A stretch of 64,000 nt of DNA, from positions 310,001-374,000 of the forward strand of contig NZ_FNOT01000001.1 of NCBI RefSeq assembly GCF_900107105.1. The letters run 5' to 3'. The translations under genes were made by a program, and so were the position numbers. Of the stretch, positions 50,797 to 59,381 are shown piece after piece (the first letter of the stretch is position 1; each line of letters starts with the position of its first letter). The DNA is from Geodermatophilus africanus. GTDB taxonomy: Bacteria; Actinomycetota; Actinomycetes; Mycobacteriales; Geodermatophilaceae. A model generated the notes under the pieces. That model had not been told where the DNA came from. It did not search any database and was given only the letters and a program-made list of their open reading frames with translations.

Positions 50797-51884
50797 GCGA
50801 CGGTCCCGCGGGCGAGGTCGCGGGCGGCGGCGAGCACGTCCGCGGGCCGCACCGAGTCGGCGCAGCGGAAGTCGATCGGGCAGACCAGGTGCGGGCACGG
50901 CGCGCACGGCACGTCGGCGACCAGCGCGCGGTGCCGCGGGCCGGGGTGCGCCCAGCGGACCGGGTCGCCGGGCAGGAAGACGGTGACGCTGCGGGCGCCC
51001 ACCGCGGCGGCCAGGTGCGCCGAGCCGGTGTCGTTGCCGACCAGCACCGCGGCGTCGCGCAGCAGCGCGGCCAGCCCGCCGAGGCTCGTGGCGCCGGTGA
51101 GGTCGACCGCCGGGGCGCGCATCGCGGCGACCACCGCCGCGCCGACCGCCCGCTCCCCCGGCCCGCCGGTGACGACGACGGTCAGCCCATCGGCGGCCAG
51201 CGCGTCGCCGACCGCGGCGTACCGCTCGGCCGGCCACCTGCGGGTGGGCGAGGAGGCGCCCGGGTGCAGGACGGCGTAGCCGCCGGGCACCAGGCCGGTG
51301 CGGGCCAGCGTCGCCGCGTGCTCGGTCGCGTCGGCGGGCGTGAGCGGGAAGGCCATCGCGGGCGGGCCGGCCGGCGGCAGGCCAAGGTGCTCGAACAGCC
51401 GGGTGTGCCGCTCGGCCTCGTGCAGGGCTACCGGGTAGCGCAGGTGCAGGTGCTCCGTGCCCGGCGGCGGATCCCAGCCGGTCGGGGCGAATCCGCCGAC
51501 CAGCCGGGCGCCCAGTGCCGCGGTGACCCGGTTGGCGGCGGGCCGGTCGCCGTACACCTGCAGCGCCAGGTCGAAGCGCCGCTCGGCCGCCGCCGCGGTG
51601 AACGCCGCCCAGGACGCCGGGTCCGGCTCCCGGCCGGGCGGGCGGTCGGGGACGTCGTCGGCCCCGGGGAAGGGCAGCAGCTCGTCGACGGCGTCCCCCA
51701 TCCGCCCCACCACCGCGGCGGTCTCCGGCCAGGTGACGAGGCCGACGTGCAGGTCCGGCCGGGCGGCGCGCAGCCGCCGCAGCGCGGGCAGCGAGCAGAG
51801 CAGGTCGCCCAGACCGACGCGCAGCCGCACCAGGGCGACCCGGCGCACCGCCGGGTCGGTGAGGGGGGCGGTCACCTGCGGCAT
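50793..51884 (-). CDS. Glycosyltransferase family 9 (heptosyltransferase-type)
   Basis: 363 residues. GT9 motifs: VRLRVGLGDLLCSLPALRRL near the N-terminus, LHPGASSPTRRWPAERYAAV and the donor site LLRDAAVLVGNDTGSAHLAA. A Cys-rich C-terminus (VPCAPCPHLVCPIDFRCAD) matches GT9 enzymes seen outside LPS-making bacteria. In actinobacteria the acceptor is unknown, but ADP- or GDP-activated heptose is the family donor. Divergent from two more transferases, 84 bp apart. Confidence 0.9.
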   Translation of the reverse strand: MPQVTAPLTDPAVRRVALVRLRVGLGDLLCSLPALRRLRAARPDLHVGLVTWPETAAVVGRMGDAVDELLPFPGADDVPDRPPGREPDPASWAAFTAAAAERRFDLALQVYGDRPAANRVTAALGARLVGGFAPTGWDPPPGTEHLHLRYPVALHEAERHTRLFEHLGLPPAGPPAMAFPLTPADATEHAATLARTGLVPGGYAVLHPGASSPTRRWPAERYAAVGDALAADGLTVVVTGGPGERAVGAAVVAAMRAPAVDLTGATSLGGLAALLRDAAVLVGNDTGSAHLAAAVGARSVTVFLPGDPVRWAHPGPRHRALVADVPCAPCPHLVCPIDFRCADSVRPADVLAAARDLARGTVA

Positions 51885-51968
51885 CCTCCCCGGCGGCGAC
51901 GCCGCCGCAACTCTGCTTCACTGCGGGTCCTGCCGACGTCGGTGGAGTCGGTCCAACCCGGAGGTCCC

Positions 51969-53171
51969 GTGCGCCCCGTCCACGTACTGCGGCTGTGCAG
52001 CGTGTTCGAGCCGCTGCCCGCGGGCGGCCGGGCCGTCGACCCCCGCGCCACCCGCTTCGACCCGATCGGCGGCATGCAGAACCACACCGCCGCGCTGACC
52101 CGCTGCCTGGACGCCCAGGAGCACGTGCAGACGGTGGTCACCTCGCGGCTGGCCGGCCGGCGCGGGGCCGTGCCGATGGGCCGCGCCGCCGTCGTCCACC
52201 GCACCGGGCTGCCGCTCCCGCGGCTGCGCCAGCTCTGGGCGCTCGACGCGCTGCGCGTCGTCCTGCGGCGGCCGGCGCGGCCGGTGGACGTCGTGCACGC
52301 GCACCAGGGCGAGGACCTCGCCACCCTGCCGCTGGCCCGACTCGCCGCGCGGCGGCACCGCTGCCCGCTGGTGGTCACCGTCCACTGCAGCGTCGGGCAC
52401 ACGCTCACCGGCCGGGGCCTGCGCACCCGGCTGCTCCGGGGGCTCGGCGGGTGGGTCGAGCGGTCGGCGCTGCGCCGGGCCGACGCGGTCGTCGTCCTCA
52501 CCGACCGGACCGCCGCCGCGCTGGCTGCCGACGGCCTGCCGGCCGGCCGGGTGCACACGATCCCGTCGGGCTTCGACCCGGCGCTGTTCCCCGGGAACTC
52601 CGCCGACGTCTTCCGCGGGGTCGGCCGGCCGCGGATCGGCTACGTCGGGCGGCTGGCCCCGCAGAAGCGGGCCGACCGGCTGGTCGAGGCGTTCCCGCGG
52701 ATGCGCCAACCGGCGTCCCTCGTCGTCGTCGGCGACGGGCCCGACCGCGAGCGGGTGCAGGCGCTCGCGGCCGGCCTGCCGCGGACGCACCTCACCGGGT
52801 TCGTCGAGCACGCCGCCGTCCCGGCCGTGCTGGCCTCGCTCGACGTGCTGGTGCTGCCCTCGGCCTACGAGGAGATGGGCTCGGTGCTGACCGAGGCCAT
52901 GGCCTCGGGGCTGCCGGTGGTGGCCAGCGACGTCGGCGGCATCCCCGAGGTGGTGCGGCACGGGGAGACCGGCCTGCTGGTGCCGCCCGGGGACGTCGAC
53001 GCGCTGGCCGCGGCGCTGGACCTGCTGGCCGCCGACCCCGGCCTGCGGACCCGGCTGTCGGCGGGGGCGCGCGCCCGGGCCGCGAAGTACGCCTGGCCAC
53101 GGCTGGCCGCCCGGGTGGCCGCCGTCTACGCGCGGGTGCGGGAGGGGGACGCGCTGGAGGCGGTGGCGTGA
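51969..53171 (+). CDS. Glycosyltransferase family 4 protein
   Basis: 400 residues from GTG 51969. N-terminal VLRLCSVFEPLP and FDPIGGMQNHTAALTRCLD give the glycine-rich acceptor loop; donor domain has IGYVGRLAPQKRADRLVEAF, VVGDGPDRERV and the E-x7-E motif in SAYEEMGSVLTEAMASGLPV. Coupled (GTGA) to the GT2 fusion gene downstream. Probably part of exopolysaccharide or cell-wall glycan assembly. Confidence 0.92.
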   Translation: MRPVHVLRLCSVFEPLPAGGRAVDPRATRFDPIGGMQNHTAALTRCLDAQEHVQTVVTSRLAGRRGAVPMGRAAVVHRTGLPLPRLRQLWALDALRVVLRRPARPVDVVHAHQGEDLATLPLARLAARRHRCPLVVTVHCSVGHTLTGRGLRTRLLRGLGGWVERSALRRADAVVVLTDRTAAALAADGLPAGRVHTIPSGFDPALFPGNSADVFRGVGRPRIGYVGRLAPQKRADRLVEAFPRMRQPASLVVVGDGPDRERVQALAAGLPRTHLTGFVEHAAVPAVLASLDVLVLPSAYEEMGSVLTEAMASGLPVVASDVGGIPEVVRHGETGLLVPPGDVDALAAALDLLAADPGLRTRLSAGARARAAKYAWPRLAARVAAVYARVREGDALEAVA

Positions 53172-54964
53172 CGGCGGTCGGCGTGCTCCTGCCGGTGTAC
53201 GACCAGGCCGCCTTCCTGCCCCGCGCGCTCGAGGGCCTGCGCGCGCAGTCCCGCGCCGACTGGACGGCGCTGGTGCTCGACGACGGCTCACCGGACCCCT
53301 CGGCGGTGGCCGACGCGGTGCGCGGGCTGGGTGACCCGCGGGTCCGGCTGGTCCGGTGGCCGGACAACCGCGGGCTCGGCGCGACGCTGAACGCGGGGCT
53401 CGACGCACTGGACACCCCGCTGGTCGCCTACCTCCCGGCCGACGACGTCTGGTCCCCCGACCACCTCGCCGCGCTGCTCGACTGCCTGGCCGAGCCGGGT
53501 GTCGTCCTGGCGCGGTCGGGCCTCGCCGAGCCCCCGGACAGCCCCTACGAGCAGCTGGTGCAGGTGGCGCACCGGGTCACCGCCGACCGGTGGACCGAGC
53601 GGGCCGAGCTGGAGACCGACGACCTGGGCCGGCTGATGTGGGACCGGCTGCGGGCCCGGGGGCGGACGGCGGACACCGGCCGGGTCACCTGCGCGTGGAC
53701 CCGTCACCCCGGCCAGCGCTCCGCGGCGCTGCGCGAGTCGCGGGACGGCGGGCTGAACGTCTTCCGCAGCCGCTACCGGGTGCGCGAGCCGCTGCGCTTC
53801 TCCTCCACCGACGGCGGGGACGTCGACGAGGTCGCCCGGTACGCGCGGTTCCGGTCGCGGGAGTACCCGGCCGACGGGCTGTCCGTGCTCCTGGTCGGGG
53901 AGCTCGCGCTCAACCCCGAGCGGGTGCTGGCCCTGGCCGAGCGCGGCACCCGGCTGACCGGGCTCTGGACGACCGACGGCCTGGGTGACGCCACCGTGGG
54001 CCCGCTGCCGTTCGGGCACGTGCCCGACCTCCCCCGCGACCGGTGGCACGACGCCGTGCGGGAGCTCGCGCCCGACGTGGTGTGGGCGCAGCTGAACTGG
54101 CGGGCGGTGCCGTTCGCGCACGGGGTGCAGTCGGCGTTCCCGGAGCTGCCGTTCGTGTGGACGTTCAAGGAGGCGCCGCAGCGCAGCACCGTCCGCGGCG
54201 AGTGGCCGCTGCTGGCCGACCTGGTGACGCGGGCCTCGGCGTCCCTGTTCGCCACCGAGGAGGAGCGCGACTGGTTCGCCCTCGCGCTGTCCGGCCGGGT
54301 CGACCCGACCCGGCTCGGCGTGCTGGACGGCGACCTGCCCAAGCGGGACTGGCTGGACGCGCCGCTGACCCCGAAGCTCTCGGACACCGACGGGCAGCCG
54401 CACACCGTCGTCGCCGGCCGGCCCTCGGGGCTGGACCTCGACCGGGTGCTCGCGCTGGCCGCGCGCGGCGTGCACACCCACCTCTACGGGCAGGTGCGGG
54501 CGCCGGGGCCGAAGGGCTCGTGGACCGGCTGGCTCGACGCCGCGCTCGCCGCCGCGCCGGGGTTCGTGCACGTGCACCCGCCGGTCGGGCCGGAGGGGTG
54601 GGTGTGCGAGCTGTCGCGCTACGACGCCGGGTGGCTGCACCGCTTCGACAGCGCCAACGGCGGCGACCTGCGGCGGGCGACCTGGGACGACCTCAACTCC
54701 CCCGCGCGGCTGCCGGTCCACCTCGCCGCCGGGCTGCCGCTGCTCCAGCAGGCCAACCCCGGGTCGGTGGTGTCGGTGGAGCGGGTGCTGCGCCGCGACG
54801 GGACCGGGCTGTTCTACCGGTCCGCCGACGACGTGGCCGACGTCCTCGCCGGGGAGCTGGCGACCCGGCGGGGTGCGGCGGCGGCACTGGCGGTGCGCGA
54901 GCGGCACACCTTCGACGCGCACGCCGACCGGGTGCTCGAGCTGTTCCGCTCGGTGGCGCGCTGA
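53168..54964 (+). CDS. GT2 glycosyltransferase fused to a GT-B-like domain
   Basis: 598 residues from GTG 53168. Residues 1-120 are a GT2 (GT-A) catalytic domain: GVLLPVYDQAAFLPRALEGL, LVLDDGSPDPSAV, the D-x-D-type YLPADDVWSPDHL. From about residue 240 a second domain follows (LSVLLVGELALNPERVLALA, VWTFKEAPQRSTV, LPVHLAAGLPLLQQANPGSV) resembling CgeB/GT1-type GT-B folds. Two transferase modules in one chain suggest it adds two sugars in sequence. Confidence 0.85.
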   Translation: MTAVGVLLPVYDQAAFLPRALEGLRAQSRADWTALVLDDGSPDPSAVADAVRGLGDPRVRLVRWPDNRGLGATLNAGLDALDTPLVAYLPADDVWSPDHLAALLDCLAEPGVVLARSGLAEPPDSPYEQLVQVAHRVTADRWTERAELETDDLGRLMWDRLRARGRTADTGRVTCAWTRHPGQRSAALRESRDGGLNVFRSRYRVREPLRFSSTDGGDVDEVARYARFRSREYPADGLSVLLVGELALNPERVLALAERGTRLTGLWTTDGLGDATVGPLPFGHVPDLPRDRWHDAVRELAPDVVWAQLNWRAVPFAHGVQSAFPELPFVWTFKEAPQRSTVRGEWPLLADLVTRASASLFATEEERDWFALALSGRVDPTRLGVLDGDLPKRDWLDAPLTPKLSDTDGQPHTVVAGRPSGLDLDRVLALAARGVHTHLYGQVRAPGPKGSWTGWLDAALAAAPGFVHVHPPVGPEGWVCELSRYDAGWLHRFDSANGGDLRRATWDDLNSPARLPVHLAAGLPLLQQANPGSVVSVERVLRRDGTGLFYRSADDVADVLAGELATRRGAAAALAVRERHTFDAHADRVLELFRSVAR

Positions 54965-54984
54965 TTCCTGTCGGACCCCGCACC

Positions 54985-54997
54985 TACCGTCGCGGCG
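54985..54997 (+). promoter_or_regulatory. -10 element for leaderless gene at 54997
   Basis: TACCGT (54985-54990) ends 7 nt before GTG 54997. Confidence 0.45.
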
Positions 54998-55782
54998 TGG
55001 TGATCGAGCTGCGGTGGGCGGTGACCGATGGGCCGGCGGGTACGGCCGCCGTCGCGCTGCCCGAGGACGGGACAGCCGCCCGCGTGCTCGGCCTACGCCC
55101 CGGCAGCGACTTCTGGTGCTCCCGCGAGGCCGGCGGCTGCGGCGGCCGGCTCGTCCTGGAGGTGCGGGACGGCGCCCGGCCGCGCTTCCGCCACACCGGC
55201 GAGGTGCCCTGCGCCTTCGCCGCGTCCGACGCCGGGCCGGCGTACGAGTCGCTCCGCCACCGGCGGGCCCTGGGAGCGTGGCTCGCCGCGGAGGGTCTCC
55301 GCCCGCGGTTCGAGGAGGTCCCCGGGAGCGGCGGCCTGCTCGTCGTTGTGCCGGAGGTCGGGAGCGCGGTCGTGGTCCAGCTCGCGCCGGTCGGGGACAC
55401 CGCCTGGCGCGAGCGCGACGACCGGTGCCGCCGACGGGTGCGGCACGTGACCTGGCTGTACGGGCCCGCGGCCGAGGCGGCCGGGGACACCGAGCTCGCC
55501 GTCCGGGGCGTCGCGTACGCGGTCCGGCGGCACGGCACCGGCCTCCTCGTCGGCGTCCGGGACGTCGGCGGCGGGACGCGCTGGGTGCGGCTGAGCGCCT
55601 GCCGTCTCACCGCCGACGGCTTGGAGGCGCCAGGCACGGCGGAGGCCCGGGCGCTGCACGCGCGGCGCGCGGCCGACCGGCACGAGGCGGCGCGCCGGGC
55701 CGCGCGGTGGGCGGAGCGGGGGGCGCAGCGGCCGCGGGTGCGCCCCGAGACCGCGGACCTGCCCCTTCCCTTCCCGGCGTAG
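54997..55782 (+). CDS. CoiA-like protein with zinc-binding N-terminus
   Basis: 261 residues. A CxxxxxxC pair occurs at FWCSREAGGCGGRLVLEVRD, followed by RPRFRHTGEVPCAF, then ESLRHRRALGAWLAAEG and an endonuclease-like core ending VQLAPVGDTAWRERDDRCRR and RHVTWLYGP. This order (zinc cysteines, HFxH-like segment, helix, Q-x-S/W-type strand, V-x-W) resembles the competence protein CoiA family of nuclease-fold proteins. The acidic nuclease residues are not obvious, so activity is uncertain. The long Arg-rich C-terminus may bind nucleic acid. Confidence 0.5.
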   Translation: MVIELRWAVTDGPAGTAAVALPEDGTAARVLGLRPGSDFWCSREAGGCGGRLVLEVRDGARPRFRHTGEVPCAFAASDAGPAYESLRHRRALGAWLAAEGLRPRFEEVPGSGGLLVVVPEVGSAVVVQLAPVGDTAWRERDDRCRRRVRHVTWLYGPAAEAAGDTELAVRGVAYAVRRHGTGLLVGVRDVGGGTRWVRLSACRLTADGLEAPGTAEARALHARRAADRHEAARRAARWAERGAQRPRVRPETADLPLPFPA

Positions 55783-55793
55783 CGGGCGGCCGG

Positions 55794-56315
55794 TTACTCG
55801 CCGGTGACGCCGTCGACGGCCTCGCGCAGCAGGTCGGCGTGGCCGTTGTGGCGCGCGTACTCCTCGACCAGGTGCAGCAGGATCCAGCGCAGCGAGAACT
55901 CGTCGTCCCGGCGCCACGGCCGGTCCGCGGTGTCGAGCGGGAGGCGGTCGACCACCGTGCCGACCGCCTCGGTGACGGCGTGCCAGGTCGCCCAGGCCGC
56001 GTCGACGTCGTCCTGCGTGACGGTGCCCGGGTCGACCCGGAACTGCTCGTCGCGGTCGCGGACCATGTCGGGCCAGAGGTCGTCCGGCAGCCCGCCGAAA
56101 CCGACCAGCCAGCCGGTCTCGACCGCCGCGAGGTGGCGGACCAGACCGAGCAGGGTGAGCTCCGAGGTGGGGACGGCGCGGGTCGCCAGCTGCTGCGGCG
56201 TCAGGCCTGCGCACTTCCAGGCCAGCGTCTGCCGGTACAACCGCAGGAAGCCGGTCAGCAGCGTGCCCTTGTCCCCGGTGAGCGGCGGCTCGGTGCGGTC
56301 GTCCTCGGGCGTCAC
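55794..56315 (-). CDS. DinB/DUF664 family protein (mycothiol-dependent type)
   Basis: 173 residues from GTG 56315 (GAGGAGG upstream). The four-helix DinB fold is apparent: LLTGFLRLYRQTLAWKCAGL, SELTLLGLVRHLAAVETGWL with the first metal His, and LRWILLHLVEEYARHNGHAD with His-x3-type metal residues and the closing LLREAVDGVTG. DUF664 members are predicted mycothiol S-transferases or isomerases. Convergent with the CoiA-like gene. Confidence 0.9.
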   Translation of the reverse strand: MTPEDDRTEPPLTGDKGTLLTGFLRLYRQTLAWKCAGLTPQQLATRAVPTSELTLLGLVRHLAAVETGWLVGFGGLPDDLWPDMVRDRDEQFRVDPGTVTQDDVDAAWATWHAVTEAVGTVVDRLPLDTADRPWRRDDEFSLRWILLHLVEEYARHNGHADLLREAVDGVTGE

Positions 56316-56403
56316 GCCCACCTCCTCGTCCGGCGTCTGCCGCGGCAGCCTGCCGCACCGGACGTGCGCGGCCCGGTCGTCGGCTGCCGGGGTCGGGCGC
56401 CGC

Positions 56404-56454
56404 GTGTGCACGCATCGCGAGCCCGAGCGCATCCGGACGGCGGTGCGTGCACAC
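56404..56454 (-). terminator. Hairpin with 11-bp perfect arms after the His-rich gene
   Basis: GTGTGCACGCA (56404-56414) and TGCGTGCACAC (56444-56454) flank 29 bp. It begins 22 bp beyond the His-rich gene's stop on the minus strand. Confidence 0.5.
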
Positions 56455-56475
56455 ACCGCGGCCCGGACCGTGCGG

Positions 56476-56868
56476 CTACGGCGTGGGCTGCTCCTGCGAC
56501 GACGTGCTCACGTCGTCCGGCCCGGCCGCCGGCGCCTCGGACACCTCCGTGCGACGCCAGGGCAGGTGCAGGTTCAGGTGCGGCAGGTGCAGGTGCGGGC
56601 GGTGCAGGGTGCCGCGGGTGTGCGCGAGCCGGTCGACCACGCGCGGCGGCAGGTGGACGTGCGGCAGGTGCACCAGGTGCGGGTGCGGCACGTGCTGCGC
56701 CACGAGTGCCGCCGCCCGCAGCCGCAGCCCCGCCTCCTCGCGCGCTCTGATCGCCGCCCGGGCGGCGCGGTGGTCGCGCTCCCACCGGGCGGTGTTGGCC
56801 CGCGCCAGCCAGATGACCGCCCCGACCTCCAGCACGAAACCGAGCACGACGATAGCCGCCCACTTCAT
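56476..56868 (-). CDS. Single-TM protein with His-Leu-Pro repeat region
   Basis: 130 residues from ATG 56868. One N-terminal membrane segment (AAIVVLGFVLEVGAVIWLA), a charged helix (ERDHRAARAAIRAREEAGLR), then a His-rich stretch at about residues 57-105: QHVPHPHLVHLPHVHLPP, and after a spacer HRPHLHLPHLNLHLPW. The tail is Ser/Thr/Gln-rich. Twelve or more His residues spaced every second or third position could bind Ni, Zn or Cu. I know no named family. Upstream of it is a glycosyltransferase gene in the same direction. Confidence 0.72.
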   Translation of the reverse strand: MKWAAIVVLGFVLEVGAVIWLARANTARWERDHRAARAAIRAREEAGLRLRAAALVAQHVPHPHLVHLPHVHLPPRVVDRLAHTRGTLHRPHLHLPHLNLHLPWRRTEVSEAPAAGPDDVSTSSQEQPTP

Positions 56869-56976
56869 GACGACCCACTCCCCGAGCCGCCGCGGCAGCC
56901 CGGTCCACCCGGCGTCAGCGACGATGGAGGCAGGGTCCCGCCTCCCCTGTTGCGGGACAAGGGAGTCCGGAACGAC

Positions 56977-58185
56977 TCACCGGGCGACACGCCGGTAGAC
57001 CTCCTGCACCGCCGCCACGTGCGCCGCGGGGTCGTGCCGGGAGCGGACCCGCGCCCACCCTGCACGACCCAGCCGGTCGGCCTCCGCGGGGTCCGACAGC
57101 AGCCGGGTGAGCGCGCCGGCCAGCGCGGCGGCGTGCCCGGGTGGCACCAGCAGCCCGGTGGTGCCGTCGTCCACCAGGTCGGGGACGCCGCCCACCGCGG
57201 CGGCCACCACCGGCACTCCCTGCGCCGCGGCCTCGAGCACCGCCATCGGGCAGTTCTCCCACCACAGCGCCGGCAGCACGGCGACCGCCGCGGCTCGGAG
57301 CTCGGCGGCGACCCGGTCGGGCGGCAGCGGGCCCAGGACGTCGACCGGCAACCCCTCCGCCACGACGCGGGCACGCACCGCGCGCTCCAGCCGCCCGGAC
57401 CCGGCCAGCCGCACCCGCACGCCGGCCGGCAGCCGCGCGGCGGCGTCCAGCAGCGTGTGCACCCCCTTCTCCGCGACCAGCCGGGAGGCGTACAGGACGG
57501 CAGGCGGCTCGGCGCGCGCCGGCCGCGGGGACCCCGCCACCACCGGGTTGGGCAGCACCTCGACGCGGTCGGCCGGCAGGCCGCCCTCGATCACCCGGTC
57601 GCGGAGGAACGCGCTGGGCGCCACGAACCGGTCCACCCGGTCGTAGACGCCGCGGGCGCGGGCGGCGTAGGAGTCCACCGCCGCGGCGACCGACCGCCAC
57701 GGCGAGCCCTCGAGGCAGCGGTGCCGCACCACCTGCCAGTAGCCGCCGGACAGGCAGCGGGTGCACGGCGCGCCCTCGGTGAACAGCCGGAAGTTCGGGC
57801 ACACCGGCTTGTAGTCGTGCAGCGTCATCACCGTCGGGACGCCCCGGCCCTGCAGCGCGTCGAGCACCGAGAGCGTCAGCCGCTCGAAGACGTGGTGCAC
57901 GTGCGCGACGTCCGGCCGCACCTCGTCGACCACCCGCGCCAGCGCCCGGTACGCCGACGGCGACCACACGCCCGCCCAGGCCTCGCCGAACCGGGTGCGC
58001 GCGCCGGCCCCCGCCGCCGGCGGCAGGGCCGAGCGCACCGGCGTGGGCAGGGTGCGCTCCTCGGCCACGGCGAAGGGCACCACCTCGTGCCCGGCCGCCC
58101 GCAGCAGGTCCGCGGTGAGGACCAGCATCGTCTCCGCACCGCCGGGCCCCTGGGTCCAGTGGTTGCCGACGAGCAGCACCCGCAC
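56977..58185 (-). CDS. Glycosyltransferase family 4 protein
   Basis: 402 residues from GTG 58185. Acceptor loop LLVGNHWTQGPGGAETMLV at the start, HVHHVFERLTL, a Cys-containing insert (KPVCPNFRLFTEGAPCTRCL) typical of a GT4 subgroup, donor domain LYASRLVAEKGVHTLLDAAA and the E-x7-E motif WWENCPMAVLEAAAQGVPVV. Four bp separate it from the upstream alcohol dehydrogenase-like gene, so the glycan block and sugar oxidoreductases are one unit. Confidence 0.92.
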   Translation of the reverse strand: MRVLLVGNHWTQGPGGAETMLVLTADLLRAAGHEVVPFAVAEERTLPTPVRSALPPAAGAGARTRFGEAWAGVWSPSAYRALARVVDEVRPDVAHVHHVFERLTLSVLDALQGRGVPTVMTLHDYKPVCPNFRLFTEGAPCTRCLSGGYWQVVRHRCLEGSPWRSVAAAVDSYAARARGVYDRVDRFVAPSAFLRDRVIEGGLPADRVEVLPNPVVAGSPRPARAEPPAVLYASRLVAEKGVHTLLDAAARLPAGVRVRLAGSGRLERAVRARVVAEGLPVDVLGPLPPDRVAAELRAAAVAVLPALWWENCPMAVLEAAAQGVPVVAAAVGGVPDLVDDGTTGLLVPPGHAAALAGALTRLLSDPAEADRLGRAGWARVRSRHDPAAHVAAVQEVYRRVAR

Positions 58186-58189
58186 GGTG

Positions 58190-59302
58190 TCAGAACCGCA
58201 GCACGGCCTGCAGCGGTGGCGCTGCCAGCCGCCGGCCGGCGAGGTCGGCCAGCAGCCGGGGGCCCTCCTCGAACGGCAGCACGTCGGTGACCACGTGGGT
58301 CCGGATGTCAGGCCCCCGCTCGCGCAGCAGGTCGAGGGTGACCTGCGCCAGCGCCGTCCGCGGCCAGGCGCCGGCCATGCCGGGCGGCACCCGGCTGATC
58401 TGCGCGCACACCACGGCCAGGCCGTTGTGGTGGAACTCCTCGCCGAGCCGCACCGCCTCGGCGCCGGCCTGGTAGAAGCCGAGGTCGACGACGGTGCCCT
58501 GCGGGCGGAGCGCCTTGAGCCCGGTGGCCAGCGCGGCGTCGTGTCCGCGGCACTGCAGGACGACGTCGGCGCCGGCGTCCCCCGGCCCGTGCCGCCAGCG
58601 CTCCTTGACCGCCCGCCACGCCGGGTGGGCGGGTTCGTCAGCGGCAGGGTCGGGCAGGGTGGTCAACCCCAGCGCCTCGGCGACCGCCCGCCGCTCGGCG
58701 GAGGGCTCGGCGACGACGACGTCCGCGGCGCCGTGCCGGACGGCGAGCATCGCGGTCAGCAGCCCGATGACGCCGGCGCCGGTGACCAGCACGTGCCGGT
58801 CGCGCACCCCGGCGTCGACGCCCGCGCGCGGTCCGGCGACGTCGGCGGCGGCGTGCAGCAGGCCGTTGACGCAGATGGGGCCCATCTGCGCGAGGTAGAC
58901 GCCCAGCAGCGGGTCGAGGTCGTCGGGCACCGGGATGACCGGCTTGACCGACGGGTCGGCGCAGGTGCCGGTGCGGTGCCCGTAGGCCATCGCGACCAGC
59001 CGGCCCTCCTCGAGATCGGGGGTGCGGCTCTCGGTGACCCGGCCGACCTCCATGTAGCCCAGCCCGGTCACCGGGTAGGCGGCCGGCGGCCCGACATCGT
59101 CGAACGAGCGCAGTTCGGGGTCCCAGTGCAGCAGGTGGTGCGGGTCGGTGCCGCGGACCAGCGCGACCTCCGTGCCGGCGCTGATCCCGCTCCACTCGGT
59201 GTGCACCCAGGCCTGCCCGGGACCGGGGTCGGGCTCGTCGACGTCCAGGATCGCCGGCTGTCCGGGCGCGGCGACGCCGATGGTGCGGACCGCGCGGCTC
59301 AC
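58190..59302 (-). CDS. MDR alcohol-dehydrogenase-like oxidoreductase (sugar/polyol type)
   Basis: 370 residues from GTG 59302. MDR fold: WSGISAGTEVALVRGTDPHH, YPVTGLGYMEVGRVTE, and the Rossmann motif VLVTGAGVIGLLTAMLAV. The usual structural-zinc cysteine cluster is absent. This subtype (with GISAGTE) is often paired with Gfo/Idh enzymes in bacterial sugar-modifying clusters, exactly as here. It likely oxidises a sugar hydroxyl on a nucleotide- or lipid-linked sugar. Confidence 0.85.
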   Translation of the reverse strand: MSRAVRTIGVAAPGQPAILDVDEPDPGPGQAWVHTEWSGISAGTEVALVRGTDPHHLLHWDPELRSFDDVGPPAAYPVTGLGYMEVGRVTESRTPDLEEGRLVAMAYGHRTGTCADPSVKPVIPVPDDLDPLLGVYLAQMGPICVNGLLHAAADVAGPRAGVDAGVRDRHVLVTGAGVIGLLTAMLAVRHGAADVVVAEPSAERRAVAEALGLTTLPDPAADEPAHPAWRAVKERWRHGPGDAGADVVLQCRGHDAALATGLKALRPQGTVVDLGFYQAGAEAVRLGEEFHHNGLAVVCAQISRVPPGMAGAWPRTALAQVTLDLLRERGPDIRTHVVTDVLPFEEGPRLLADLAGRRLAAPPLQAVLRF

Positions 59303-59381
59303 GATGTCCCCCGTTCGCTACCGCGAGGCGCTCCGCTCCTCGCTCGCTGGCGCTCGCTGCGATGCTCACTCCTCTGTCCGC

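Noticed and set aside
56570..56700. Short tandem GGTGCAGGTGC units considered as a CRISPR-like or satellite array
   Set aside because: They lie inside the His-rich gene, vary in length, and encode HLP units; no spacers.
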